NCBI GenBank assembly: GCA_964463135.1
Contig: CAYXBA010000012.1
Location: 56,685-120,684 of the forward strand
DNA from: UBA6898 sp964463135
Lineage (GTDB): Bacteria > Nitrospirota > Thermodesulfovibrionia > Thermodesulfovibrionales > UBA6898
Reading direction: 5' to 3'
Length of the DNA: 64,000 nucleotides
The notes beneath the pieces were generated by a model. The model had not been told where the DNA came from, ran no database searches, and worked only from the letters and a program-made list of their open reading frames with translations. Of this stretch, positions 1 through 8,210 are shown piece by piece. A program made the position numbers and the translations under genes. Each line of letters opens with the position of its first letter. Positions within the stretch are counted from its first letter, which is position 1.

Positions 1-472
1 TATCCTTGATATGAATACAGCCGGTATTCTCTCTGGCCTTGTCTCGGCCGCTGCCCTGGCCGTCTATTCCGTCAGGAGCGAACACTGCATGCGGACATAT
101 TCAGCCTGGACAGTCCTGTCCTATGCACTTCTGGTCGCAGCAGTTGTCTGGAATATTTTTTTACCTCCCTTATCAGCATTTGCCGGCGACTACAGTGCGT
201 CTGCCTGGGGCTGGATAGTCTTCATAGGCCTTTTCGGCACCATTGCACCTTTTGGTCTTTATAATGAGGGGGTAAAGCGTATCCGTTCTGCCCATGCCAG
301 CATCACCGCAACGCTTGAGCCGGTCATGGCAGGGATAATGGCATTTGCGCTGCTCGGTGAGGTCCTGACGCCATTGCAGTTTGCCGGTGCAGGGCTGGTT
401 ATTGCATCAGTATTGCTGCTCCAAATGCATAACAACACGAGCGCAAAAGACAATTCAGAAACGAAAATATAG
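1..472 (+). CDS. EamA/DMT-family permease, C-terminal part (5' end outside window)
   Basis: The reading frame is open from the first bases, so the gene starts upstream; an internal ATG lies at 11. About 155 residues remain, with four to five hydrophobic helices and the G-rich, E-P containing end typical of the second EamA repeat (residues SITATLEPVMAGI near the end, then a last helix and a short polar tail). Members are inner-membrane drug/metabolite transporters, usually with ten helices; the substrate cannot be told from sequence. It converges on prmA with only 22 bases between the stops. Confidence is good for the family and low for the function. Confidence 0.8.
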   Translation, partial: ILDMNTAGILSGLVSAAALAVYSVRSEHCMRTYSAWTVLSYALLVAAVVWNIFLPPLSAFAGDYSASAWGWIVFIGLFGTIAPFGLYNEGVKRIRSAHASITATLEPVMAGIMAFALLGEVLTPLQFAGAGLVIASVLLLQMHNNTSAKDNSETKI

Positions 473-494
473 AACGGCAGTAATAGTCTTTTTG

Positions 495-1337
495 CTACTT
501 TGCCATAACAAGCGAGACCCATTTTCCGTCAATGATCGTTTCCTCAAGGGTGAGGCCGGCTGAGGTCATGGCTTCTATGACCGCATTCTCCTGGCCGGCG
601 AGCAGACCGGAGAGAATAGCCTTGCCGCCGGGTTCGAGCCTGTCCGACAGTTCAGAAGCTATCCCTGTCAGGATCTCAACGAGCAGGTTGGCGGCAATCA
701 GATCGAAGCCGCTGCCGGCTGCCAGGATCGTGCCTTCAAGGACCTCTATATTGGTAAGGTTATTTGCTTCGGCATTTCTTTGCGCAGCTTCCACTGCCTG
801 CGGATCGATATCTACGGCAGTCACCTGCCCAAAACCGAGCCTTGCAGCTCCGATCGCAAGAATGCCGGTGCCGGTGCCTATGTCCAGGAACCTCTTCTTC
901 CTGCTGACGCGGGCGATCTTTTCTATCATGCCGAGGCAGGTCCGGGTGGTCTCATGGTGGCCAGTGCCGAAGACCATACCCGGGTCTATGATGATCGGGA
1001 TGCGGTCGGTCTCTGATTGAAGCCATGACGGGATGATGGTCAGGTTATCGCCGACATCAATAGGGATGAAATTCTTTTTCCATGTTTCATTCCAGTCCTT
1101 TTCCGGAAGGATATGAGAGGTCAGGGAGAATGAGGCTTCAAGGCCTGAAGCTTCCAGCACAGATCTGAACCGGGTGAGCTCCTCGCATATCTCTGCGGGC
1201 GATCGTCCGGGTTCAAAATAGCCGATCAGCCCTCCATCCTGCTCAACAAAACCGATCGCACCCATTTCCGACATTCGGCTGACGAGTGCGTCGCGTGATT
1301 CTTCCGGTGCTGTTACACCGATCTCGATATAGGTCAT
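495..1337 (-). CDS. prmA: Ribosomal protein L11 methyltransferase
   Basis: This 280-residue protein has the normal PrmA length and layout. The N-terminal substrate-recognition domain ends in the WNETWKKNF segment (residues 82-90). GTGHHETT follows at 124-131, then SAM-binding motif I LDIGTGTG at 151-158 and the AANLLVEIL segment near 215 that stands for the catalytic N-(I/L)-L motif. PrmA trimethylates lysines and the N-terminus of ribosomal protein L11 using SAM. The start is supported by an AAGGAG about ten bases upstream. It appears to be transcribed alone. Confidence 0.93.
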   Translation of the reverse strand: MTYIEIGVTAPEESRDALVSRMSEMGAIGFVEQDGGLIGYFEPGRSPAEICEELTRFRSVLEASGLEASFSLTSHILPEKDWNETWKKNFIPIDVGDNLTIIPSWLQSETDRIPIIIDPGMVFGTGHHETTRTCLGMIEKIARVSRKKRFLDIGTGTGILAIGAARLGFGQVTAVDIDPQAVEAAQRNAEANNLTNIEVLEGTILAAGSGFDLIAANLLVEILTGIASELSDRLEPGGKAILSGLLAGQENAVIEAMTSAGLTLEETIIDGKWVSLVMAK

Positions 1338-1556
1338 CTGGCAAGGCTCCTTTTCTTGCGGCTGCGGTTCTTATCTGATGCCGGCATCATCGGCAAGCGG
1401 CAATGGCTAAGGGTCGTTTATTAAAATCAGTCTTGGTCCTGCAGCAGACAGATACTGGAAAAGCATCGGCATTTTCGTCGCGCACGGAAACAGGACAGCC
1501 TCGTATTTTACAAGCCGGCAACGGAAGATCTCTGTCCGCTGCCGCTGATCTGTCAG

Positions 1557-1757
1557 CTATGCAAGAAGAATATCCTGCTGGTCTGTTTCTCTTTCTGCGA
1601 ACAGGGCGACCCAGTCCCCTCTCTTGGTAAGAAGGAACGGCATCTCCTGGCCGCACTTCTTGCACTTGCGCATCTCGGCTGCTTCGATCCCGAACTCCAT
1701 GAGCTCTGTTGAGATGCCGTGGTGGGAGACTGATTCATATTTATGGACATGGTTCAT
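1557..1757 (-). CDS. Small zinc-ribbon-like protein (66 aa), function unknown
   Basis: A short protein with one CKKCG knuckle at about residues 32-36 and a hydrophobic MPFLL next to it. This resembles half of a rubredoxin/zinc-ribbon motif, so it may bind metal as a dimer. The start is well supported: AAGGAG lies 8 bases before the ATG at 1757. The overlapping frame at 1553..1750 has no such signal and no motif, so it was left out. A few His residues near the N-terminus could add ligands. No function is claimed. Confidence 0.6.
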   Translation of the reverse strand: MNHVHKYESVSHHGISTELMEFGIEAAEMRKCKKCGQEMPFLLTKRGDWVALFAERETDQQDILLA

Positions 1758-1918
1758 AATAGTTCTCCTTGCTATTAGGCTACCCTAAAACGCTCAAATA
1801 GTCGAGAGGCATATTGATCGCAGCGACTTACAGGAAGCGGCGATATTCTGCGGGACGGATGAGAGGGTAGAATTGCTCATAAAGCCTTTATTTACAGGGC
1901 TGGGCATCAGGCAAATGC

Positions 1919-1947
1919 TTGACAAAAAAAGACGTTCTTGATAGTGT
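1919..1947 (+). promoter_or_regulatory. Sigma-70-type promoter for the HU gene
   Basis: TTGACA at 1919-1924, a 17-base spacer, then TAGTGT at 1942-1947. The -35 is perfect and the -10 is weak. About 45 bases of leader precede the GGGGGG-type Shine-Dalgarno of the HU gene. Confidence 0.55.
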
Positions 1948-2000
1948 TATCACAGTCATCTTATTTATAGAACAATCAATACAGAAAGGGGGGGAGTATA

Positions 2001-2276
2001 ATGACAAAAGCAGAAATGATTGAAAAGATCGCTGCGGGCGCAGGTCTTAGCAAGGCAGATGCTTCAAGGGCGCTGGACGCATCACTTGATGCAGTTAAGG
2101 GAGCACTGAAGAAGGGGCAGAAGGTGACACTCGTCGGCTTCGGTACATTCAGTGTTACCAAGAGAAAGGCAAGGATGGGCCGCAACCCGAGAACCGGCCA
2201 GGAGATCAAGATCGCGGCTGCAAAGACACCCAAGTTCACTGCCGGCAAGGCATTGAAGGATGCAATAAGGAAATAA
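2001..2276 (+). CDS. hup: HU-family DNA-binding protein
   Basis: This 91-residue protein has the complete HU/IHF fold: MTKAEMIEKIA at the N-terminus, the GFGTFSV turn at about 49-55, and the DNA-minor-groove arm KARMGRNPRTGQEI (about 58-71) followed by KTPKFTAGKALKDA. The RNPRTG arm is the HU type. HU bends and compacts DNA as a dimer. The gene has its own promoter and a strong terminator (2298-2332), so it is monocistronic. The start follows a G-rich Shine-Dalgarno. Confidence 0.95.
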   Translation: MTKAEMIEKIAAGAGLSKADASRALDASLDAVKGALKKGQKVTLVGFGTFSVTKRKARMGRNPRTGQEIKIAAAKTPKFTAGKALKDAIRK

Positions 2277-2297
2277 GACCTTTCCTGAACAGGTTGG

Positions 2298-2332
2298 AAA
2301 AGGGACAAAGGGATTTGTCCCTTTTCTTTTTT
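2298..2332 (+). terminator. Rho-independent terminator after hup
   Basis: A 12-bp perfect stem (2298-2309 with 2314-2325) around a 4-base loop, followed by CTTTTTT. The first TTG that could start the next gene lies inside this terminator, which argues against using it. Confidence 0.9.
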
Positions 2333-2354
2333 GCGCAGCAGAAGGCAGAGGACC

Positions 2355-3257
2355 ATGACAGAACAGCGAAAAAATAAGGAAGTCCCTGAAGAAATGAAAT
2401 CTCATTGTATCCTTGCAGGTATTGATCTCGGTGCTGACACGAAAAAGATCGTCTCCTATGCTGCCTGTTTTTCAGCCGGGACGAAGTCATCGATCAGGCT
2501 GCTGTATGTGATCGATTATCTTCTTACACCGCCAGCGTATCTCATGCCCTATATTGAAGAAGAGCAGAAGCGCGATGAGAAGGAACTTGAGCGCTGGAAG
2601 GCTGTTCTTGAGGCGCAGGGCATATCCTCTGATGCACGCATTATGATGGGGCGGCTGCACGACTCCTTCTTAAAAGCAATAGAAGAGTTTTCTCCGGATC
2701 TCTTGGTCATCGGGTATCAGTCTCATGTCTTTAGGCCAAGCAGTTCAGAGCGGCTTATCAGATCCCTCGGCATGCCTATGCTGGTCGTGCGCGGGTCCAG
2801 AACGGACCTGCCGGGCGCTCCGGCTGTCAGGAAGATACTCTGTGCTGTGGATTTTTCCGACAATGCGCAGAAGGCTCTTGCGAGTGCTGCTGATTATGCC
2901 AGGGTATTTTCTGCGGACCTTCACATTGTACATAGCATCCCTTCACATACGATCAAGAGCCAGTGGGCTGTTTGGGAAGCAGCCGGAGGGACCGGCCAGG
3001 CCCGGTTCGATCAGCAGATGGAGGCAGAGGCGGCATCAGAATTGTCAGGGATGATCCGGAAGGCTGGCCTCCAGCAGGCAGGAGAGGTGCTCCACGGGAA
3101 TCCGGCAGAAACGATCTGCTCATTTGCCGAAAAGGGCGGTTATGACGTTATTGTCATGGGAGCCCGCGGCCTCTCCTATATCCAGGGAATACTTATCGGC
3201 AGCACAACAGAGTCAGTCCTCAGGTCCTCTCCCTGTCCTGTTCTCATTGTCCACTGA
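2355..3257 (+). CDS. Tandem universal stress protein (two UspA domains)
   Basis: About 300 residues made of two UspA folds. The first begins ILAGIDLGADTKK and ends MLVVRGS; the second begins KILCAVDFSDNAQKAL and ends in the ATP-loop type GARGLSYIQGILIGSTTESVLRSSPCPVLIVH. The second domain carries the G-x2-G-x9-G-(S/T) nucleotide loop; the first has SHVFRPSSSERLIRS instead and may not bind ATP. The ATG at 2355 was chosen because a TTG at 2331 lies in the upstream terminator; an ATG at 2394 is also possible. The stop overlaps the start of the next gene (TGATG), so the two are cotranscribed. Confidence 0.88.
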   Translation: MTEQRKNKEVPEEMKSHCILAGIDLGADTKKIVSYAACFSAGTKSSIRLLYVIDYLLTPPAYLMPYIEEEQKRDEKELERWKAVLEAQGISSDARIMMGRLHDSFLKAIEEFSPDLLVIGYQSHVFRPSSSERLIRSLGMPMLVVRGSRTDLPGAPAVRKILCAVDFSDNAQKALASAADYARVFSADLHIVHSIPSHTIKSQWAVWEAAGGTGQARFDQQMEAEAASELSGMIRKAGLQQAGEVLHGNPAETICSFAEKGGYDVIVMGARGLSYIQGILIGSTTESVLRSSPCPVLIVH

Positions 3258-4276
3258 TGCTGATCTCCTTTCTCTTTCTGATATCCGGTCTTGTCCTGAT
3301 CCTGTTAGCTGCTGAGTTCTTTACGAACGGCATAGAGGAGTTCGGCCGCCATTTTTCCTTTTCCCAGGCGGTCGTGGGCAGCATCTTTGCCGCGGTCGGC
3401 ACTGCGCTGCCTGAAACGATCCTGCCTGTTGTTGCGATCTTCATGTATGGCGGCGCTTCTGCAAAGGAGATCGGCGTGGGTGCAATTCTCGGCGCTCCCT
3501 TCATGCTCTCGACCCTGGCTTTTTTCCTGGTCGGCTTGACCGTGACCGTTGCTGCCCTGAGAAAAAAGCGAAATTTTGAGCTCAAGGTCGAGGCACATTC
3601 TATAAGGCGGGATCTGATCTTCTTCCTCGCCATGTATTCGGCTGCCATCATCCTGCCCATAATCGGCGGGAAGACCCTCCTGATCCCGATATCCATTGCT
3701 CTTGTTGCAGGTTACCTGCTTTATGCTTACATGACCTTCAGAAGTGAGAGCGCTGATATGGAGCATTCAGATGGCATGTATCTGTGGCGTATTCTCCAGC
3801 GGCTCAAGTCGTCACTTTTGAACCCTAAGCCCCCTTTGCTGGTCATTCTTGTGCAGGTGGCATTGGCCCTGGCAGTGATGATAAAGGGAGCACATACTTT
3901 TGTGCAGAGCCTTGGAGTGATCTCGATCAAATTCGGTATTGATCCGCTGATCTTTGCACTTCTGCTCGCCCCGGTCGCGACTGAGCTGCCGGAGAAGTTC
4001 AACAGTGTGACCTGGACCTGGAAGGGAAGGGATACGCTCGCCCTTGGAAATATTACCGGCGCCATGGTCTTTCAGTCGACCTTTCCGGTCTCTGTGGGGC
4101 TTATCTATACTGACTGGAATATTACCGGCATGGCTCTTTTTTCAGCAGTGCTTGCGATCGTTTCGGCGATAGCTGTCCTTGCTGTCATTACCGTGACCAG
4201 ACGTATTTCACCCTTTGTCATGCTTTTCGGAGGGCTTCTCTATCTCATTTATGCCGGGGTACTTATTTTCAGATAA
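3257..4276 (+). CDS. Sodium/calcium exchanger-family membrane antiporter (CaCA)
   Basis: A 339-residue membrane protein with two homologous halves, as in the CaCA superfamily. The first alpha-repeat has GTALPET at 48-54 and the second ATELPEK at 241-247, which are the acidic ion-binding signatures. About ten hydrophobic helices are visible. It would exchange Ca2+ or another cation for Na+ or H+ across the inner membrane. It overlaps the upstream stress protein by one base, implying translational coupling and a link to stress or ion balance (inference). Confidence 0.85.
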   Translation: MLISFLFLISGLVLILLAAEFFTNGIEEFGRHFSFSQAVVGSIFAAVGTALPETILPVVAIFMYGGASAKEIGVGAILGAPFMLSTLAFFLVGLTVTVAALRKKRNFELKVEAHSIRRDLIFFLAMYSAAIILPIIGGKTLLIPISIALVAGYLLYAYMTFRSESADMEHSDGMYLWRILQRLKSSLLNPKPPLLVILVQVALALAVMIKGAHTFVQSLGVISIKFGIDPLIFALLLAPVATELPEKFNSVTWTWKGRDTLALGNITGAMVFQSTFPVSVGLIYTDWNITGMALFSAVLAIVSAIAVLAVITVTRRISPFVMLFGGLLYLIYAGVLIFR

Positions 4277-4544
4277 AGGCCCCCTCTCTTAGAATCCTGC
4301 CGTCTGTTGCCGGTCGCTCCGGATATCGTAAAGCCGAGATCTCAATCCTAGCAGCGCTATTCTCCCTTGTCTGAACCGCTTTATCTCCGCCCTGTTTCGG
4401 AACATTAGTTAAATTGATAAATCTTATTAAATAATCTTAATCGTTTATTCATTGTCAGTTAATGCTGATAGTGGATTATTGATAAAACATGAAAGGAACC
4501 TCCGAGCAAGGGTTGTAAAAAAACGGCAGTTATAAGGAGAAGCG
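4277..4544. other. Intergenic region before the repeat cytochrome
   Basis: No gene is visible in these 268 bases. The first third is GC-rich and the rest strongly AT-rich, likely holding the promoter of the next gene. No clear -35/-10 pair or riboswitch could be assigned. AAGGAG lies 6 bases before the ATG at 4545. Confidence 0.5.
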
Positions 4545-7523
4545 ATGAGAAGAATTATTGTTGCATCAACATTTTTGCTATTATTGATTTTTGGTATTTA
4601 TGGTTCATCGTTTGGATTTCCGACCTATGCCAATTCATTCAAGGCCACATATCCGTCGTCACCATTGAGCAGTCTTTCCACAGTTTCAGGACAGGCGGGC
4701 AACTTATGTACTGTCTGCCACGGCGTTTCGGGCGGGACGCGGAATGCATACGGTCTCGCATATGCCGGGGCCGGCCATAATTTTGTCAATATCCAATCCG
4801 CAGATTCCGATAATGACACCTTCTCAAATCTGACGGAAATAAATGCCGGCACATTCCCCGGAAATGCGGCCAGTTTCCCGGCAACAGCAGACACGACTGC
4901 GCCGGCTGTATCGCTCAGTGCACCGGCCAACGGGGCGAGTTATACAACAGCGCAGAGCGTAGCGATCAATGCAACGGCCTCAGACGCAGTAGGGGTGGCC
5001 AGGGTGGAGTTCTATGACGGAGCAACGCTGCTGGGCACAGACACGACGTCGCCGTATTCGTTTAGCTGGGCGATCACCTCAGCCAACAACGGATCACACA
5101 GCCTGACGGCCAAGGCGTATGACGCAGCAGGTAATGTGGGAACATCCACGGCAGTGAGTGTGACGGTCAATATAGCAACAGCAGACACGACCGCACCGGC
5201 TGTATCGCTCAGTGCACCGGCCAATGGGGCTAGCTATACAACAGCGCAGAGCGTCGCGATCAATGCAACGGCCTCAGACGCAGTAGGGGTGGCCAGGGTG
5301 GAGTTCTATGACGGAGCAACGCTGCTGGGCACAGACACGACGTCGCCGTATTCGTTTAGCTGGGCGATCACCTCAGCCAACAACGGATCACACAGCCTGA
5401 CGGCCAAGGCGTATGACGCAGCAGGTAATGTGGGAACATCCACGGCAGTAAGTGTGACGGTTAATATCGCAACCTCTTTGAATGGGGCAGCCCTGTATGC
5501 GACAAACTGTGAAGGCTGTCACAATCCTCTTGCATCCTCATCAAAGCTTGGCAGGACTGCAAACCAGATCCAGACAGCAATAAACAACGATACCGGCGGC
5601 ATGGGCTTTCTGAACACGCTTATACCTGCTGAGATCTCTGCTATTGCTGCAGCATTGGCGCCGCCGGCGGACACGACCGCACCGACTGTATCGCTCAGTG
5701 CACCGGCCAACGGGGCGAGCTATACAACAGCGCAGAGCGTAGCGATCAATGCAACGGCAGCAGACGCAGTAGGGGTGGCCAGGGTGGAGTTCTATGACGG
5801 AGCGACGCTGCTGGGCACAGATACCACATCGCCGTATTCGTTTAGCTGGGCGATTACATCAGCCGGCAACGGAACACACAGCCTAAGCGCGAAGGCCTAT
5901 GACGCAGCGGGCAATGTGGGGACATCCACGGCAGTGAGTGTAACGGTCAATATCGCAACAGCAGACACGACCGCACCGGCTGTATCGCTCAGTGCACCGG
6001 CCAATGGGGCTAGCTATACAACAGCGCAGAGCGTCGCGATCAATGCAACGGCCTCAGACGCAGTAGGGGTGGCCAGGGTGGAGTTCTATGACGGAGCGAC
6101 GCTGCTGGGCACAGATACCACATCGCCGTATTCGTTTAGCTGGGCGATTACATCAGCCGGCAACGGAACACACAGCCTAAGCGCGAAGGCCTATGACGCA
6201 GCGGGCAATGTGGGGACATCCACGGCAGTGAGTGTGACGGTCAATATCGCAGCAGCGGACACGACCGCGCCGACCGTATCGCTCAGTGCACCGGCCAACG
6301 GGGCGAGTTATACAACAGCGCAGAGCGTAGCGATCAATGCAACGGCAGCAGACGCAGTAGGGGTGGCCAGGGTGGAGTTCTATGACGGAGCAACGCTGCT
6401 GGGCACAGACACGACGTCGCCGTATTCGTTTAGCTGGGCGATCACCTCAGCCAACAACGGATCACACAGCCTGACGGCCAAGGCGTATGACGCAGCAGGT
6501 AATGTGGGGACATCCACGGCAGTGAGTGTGACGATTAATATCGCAACCTCTCTGAATGGGGCAGCCCTGTATGCGACGAACTGTGAAGGCTGCCACAATC
6601 CCCTAGCATCCTCCTCAAAGCGCGGTGAAAGCGCCAACGAGATCCAGAAGGCGATCAATGAAAACAAAGGCGGCATGGGCTTCCTGAGCACGCTTACACC
6701 TGCCGAGATCTCTGCTATTGCTGCAGCATTGGCGCCTTCGTCATCATCGTCAGACAGGAAAGCGCCGAAAATAAGATTATTTAAACTGCCCAAGAAGGCA
6801 TCGTCACTGCAGGTACCGATCATAGCATTCACAGCAATGGATGATGTCGGCGTTACGGGCTACAGGGTGTCAGAGTCTTTTGGATTCAGCGATGCTGATT
6901 GGCGTTCCACGCCTCCGTCAAGCTACACCTTTGACGGCGCCGGCAGGAAGGTCCTCTATGCTCAGGTAAAGGATGCGGCAGGAAATATATCAAAAGCAAA
7001 GGCTGCAAGGGTCATGATAACGCTGCCAAGCGGCAGTGATCAGGGTGGTTATGATGCAGACTCTCTGCAGAAAGGATCATCAGGCCGTAAGAGTTCGTCT
7101 GCAGCGGCTCCTGTTGAGCAGATCTCGGCATATGGTCCGGCGGTTTCCCCATTAATGAGCCCTGATCTGAGCATAGCGCAGCCGGTCGCTGTTGGTTCAG
7201 TCGCCGCGGGCGGGGATATGCTGACTCTGCAGGTGGCTCTTGCGGATCTTACATCTCCTGTGGATGTATATCTCACACTCTATTCACCGTCTGAAGGCGG
7301 CGAACCGGCGCGAGCCTTTACCTTGAATGCTGATAATAATTTTGAGGATCTGATTGGCTCCAAACAGCCATGGAGAACTGGCATCACCAGCGTTCAGGAG
7401 GTTATTTCTGATACGCCGGCTATTGAGCTCATGCAGGGTAAATACATGATCGTTTTCGAGATCAGGACGCCGGGCTCTTCAGAAGTATTGTATACCTGGA
7501 TGACATCTTTTACGATCCAGTAG
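4545..7523 (+). CDS. Exported cytochrome c with five near-identical Ig-like repeats
   Basis: A 992-residue secreted protein with a signal peptide at 1-23. An N-terminal haem domain has CTVCH at 55-59, followed by a D-x-D-x-D calcium-loop-like stretch (SADSDNDTFSN). Two Ig-like domains of 98 residues each come next (116-309), then a small cytochrome c domain with CEGCH (322-326), three more Ig-like domains (376-667), a second copy of the same cytochrome domain (680-684), a diverged Ig/fibronectin-like domain and a C-terminal domain of unknown type (about 800-992). The order is haem-(Ig)2-haem-(Ig)3-haem-tail. It is probably a cell-surface or periplasmic electron carrier on a spacer stalk; the partner is unknown. 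Its own terminator follows. Confidence 0.85.
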   Translation: MRRIIVASTFLLLLIFGIYGSSFGFPTYANSFKATYPSSPLSSLSTVSGQAGNLCTVCHGVSGGTRNAYGLAYAGAGHNFVNIQSADSDNDTFSNLTEINAGTFPGNAASFPATADTTAPAVSLSAPANGASYTTAQSVAINATASDAVGVARVEFYDGATLLGTDTTSPYSFSWAITSANNGSHSLTAKAYDAAGNVGTSTAVSVTVNIATADTTAPAVSLSAPANGASYTTAQSVAINATASDAVGVARVEFYDGATLLGTDTTSPYSFSWAITSANNGSHSLTAKAYDAAGNVGTSTAVSVTVNIATSLNGAALYATNCEGCHNPLASSSKLGRTANQIQTAINNDTGGMGFLNTLIPAEISAIAAALAPPADTTAPTVSLSAPANGASYTTAQSVAINATAADAVGVARVEFYDGATLLGTDTTSPYSFSWAITSAGNGTHSLSAKAYDAAGNVGTSTAVSVTVNIATADTTAPAVSLSAPANGASYTTAQSVAINATASDAVGVARVEFYDGATLLGTDTTSPYSFSWAITSAGNGTHSLSAKAYDAAGNVGTSTAVSVTVNIAAADTTAPTVSLSAPANGASYTTAQSVAINATAADAVGVARVEFYDGATLLGTDTTSPYSFSWAITSANNGSHSLTAKAYDAAGNVGTSTAVSVTINIATSLNGAALYATNCEGCHNPLASSSKRGESANEIQKAINENKGGMGFLSTLTPAEISAIAAALAPSSSSSDRKAPKIRLFKLPKKASSLQVPIIAFTAMDDVGVTGYRVSESFGFSDADWRSTPPSSYTFDGAGRKVLYAQVKDAAGNISKAKAARVMITLPSGSDQGGYDADSLQKGSSGRKSSSAAAPVEQISAYGPAVSPLMSPDLSIAQPVAVGSVAAGGDMLTLQVALADLTSPVDVYLTLYSPSEGGEPARAFTLNADNNFEDLIGSKQPWRTGITSVQEVISDTPAIELMQGKYMIVFEIRTPGSSEVLYTWMTSFTIQ
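4890..6551 (+). repeat. Five 294-bp coding repeats (Ig modules) split by a cytochrome module
   Basis: Repeats start at 4890, 5184, 5670, 5964 and 6258. Each is 294 bp and begins GACACGAC(C/T)GC. Copies differ at few positions. The 5478-5669 cytochrome module separates the first two from the last three, and a second copy of that module follows repeat 5. The near-identity at DNA level points to recent duplication or gene conversion. Confidence 0.95.
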
Positions 7524-7535
7524 ACATTCATCGGC

Positions 7536-7577
7536 AAGCCGGGGGAAGAGTGGTCTTCCCCTGGCTTTTTATTTTTT
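7536..7577 (+). terminator. Terminator between convergent genes
   Basis: A 14-bp stem with one G-U pair (7536-7549 with 7554-7567) followed by a T-rich run. It ends the cytochrome gene and could also serve the minus-strand gene. Confidence 0.9.
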
Positions 7578-7850
7578 GAAGAGATCGTTCAGTCTTTTCA
7601 GTGTGTCTTCCCGGTCTACGGTTGAGGAAGATGTCTCTTCCCTGAATAAAAAATAGTCGCAGAAGTTGGCTCTGTCGCGCGTCCTCTGGAACTCGGCCTT
7701 TGGCTCAAGACATCTGTTATGAGCTGTCTCTGCATACAATCTGCAGTTCAGGCAGACATGAAGGTCACTGCCGCATTTTGAACAGACGGATTTTCTCGAA
7801 AAGAACTTGTCCACTTCTATTTCTTTTTTGCAATGGCTGCAGACCTTCAT
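7569..7850 (-). CDS. Cysteine-rich zinc-ribbon protein (93 aa), function unknown
   Basis: A small protein with four Cys pairs or singles: CSHC at 4-7, CSKC at about 22-25, CLNC at about 33-36, then single cysteines near 47 and 69. The first two pairs would form a zinc ribbon, and CLNC with the later cysteines a second metal site. The C-terminus is charged and helical. AGGAGG lies 6 bases before the ATG, so the start is secure. I do not recognise a named family. Possible roles such as nucleic-acid or protein binding cannot be decided from sequence. Confidence 0.7.
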   Translation of the reverse strand: MKVCSHCKKEIEVDKFFSRKSVCSKCGSDLHVCLNCRLYAETAHNRCLEPKAEFQRTRDRANFCDYFLFREETSSSTVDREDTLKRLNDLFKK

Positions 7851-7991
7851 CAGACACCTCCTGCGCTCTTCGAAAAGGCAGACTCATTATACGCATCTGC
7901 ATATCAGGTATCAATCGGGTATCAATAATTTATTGACAGGGCGGAGCTGCTGTGATAGGTTTGACATATACCTTTAACAAAGGAGGGAATT

Positions 7992-8072
7992 ATGGCCTGC
8001 AAATCAAAGGGCGGCGCCTGTGGAACTGCAAAGAAAGCCACAGCGAAGAAGGCACCAGCAAAGAAGAAATAG
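7992..8072 (+). CDS. 26-residue Cys/Lys/Ala micro-protein
   Basis: ATG at 7992 follows a perfect AGGAGGG Shine-Dalgarno (7980-7987), and the 27-codon frame ends at 8072. A rho-independent terminator follows at once. The N-terminal part carries two cysteines (MACKSKGGACGT) and the rest is a Lys-Ala-Pro tail (KKATAKKAPAKKK) like histone-H1 or HU C-terminal tails. It could bind nucleic acid or metal; this is inference. The ideal translation signal and own terminator argue that it is a real gene. Confidence 0.6.
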   Translation: MACKSKGGACGTAKKATAKKAPAKKK

Positions 8073-8098
8073 GAACGGCTTATACTTGAAGCAGAAGA

Positions 8099-8130
8099 AG
8101 GGATGGCATTTTTGCCCTCCCTTTTTTTTG
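8099..8130 (+). terminator. Terminator after the micro-ORF
   Basis: A 9-bp stem with one mismatch (8100-8108 with 8113-8121) followed by eight T residues. Confidence 0.8.
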
Positions 8131-8195
8131 GCTGGAACGCTGAATGTTGTTGTTCCGGCAGGTGGAAAAGACTGTAATCCCCTGCCGTGAATGTG

Positions 8196-8210
8196 TGATA
8201 CTAATTGGCA
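8196..8210 (+). promoter_or_regulatory. Extended -10 promoter of bioF (leaderless start)
   Basis: TG at 8196-8197, one base, TACTAA at 8199-8204, then six bases to the ATG at 8211. No Shine-Dalgarno is present. Confidence 0.45.

Noticed and set aside
4890..6551. Regular repeats as a CRISPR array
   Set aside because: The 294-bp units are coding Ig modules with no unique spacers.
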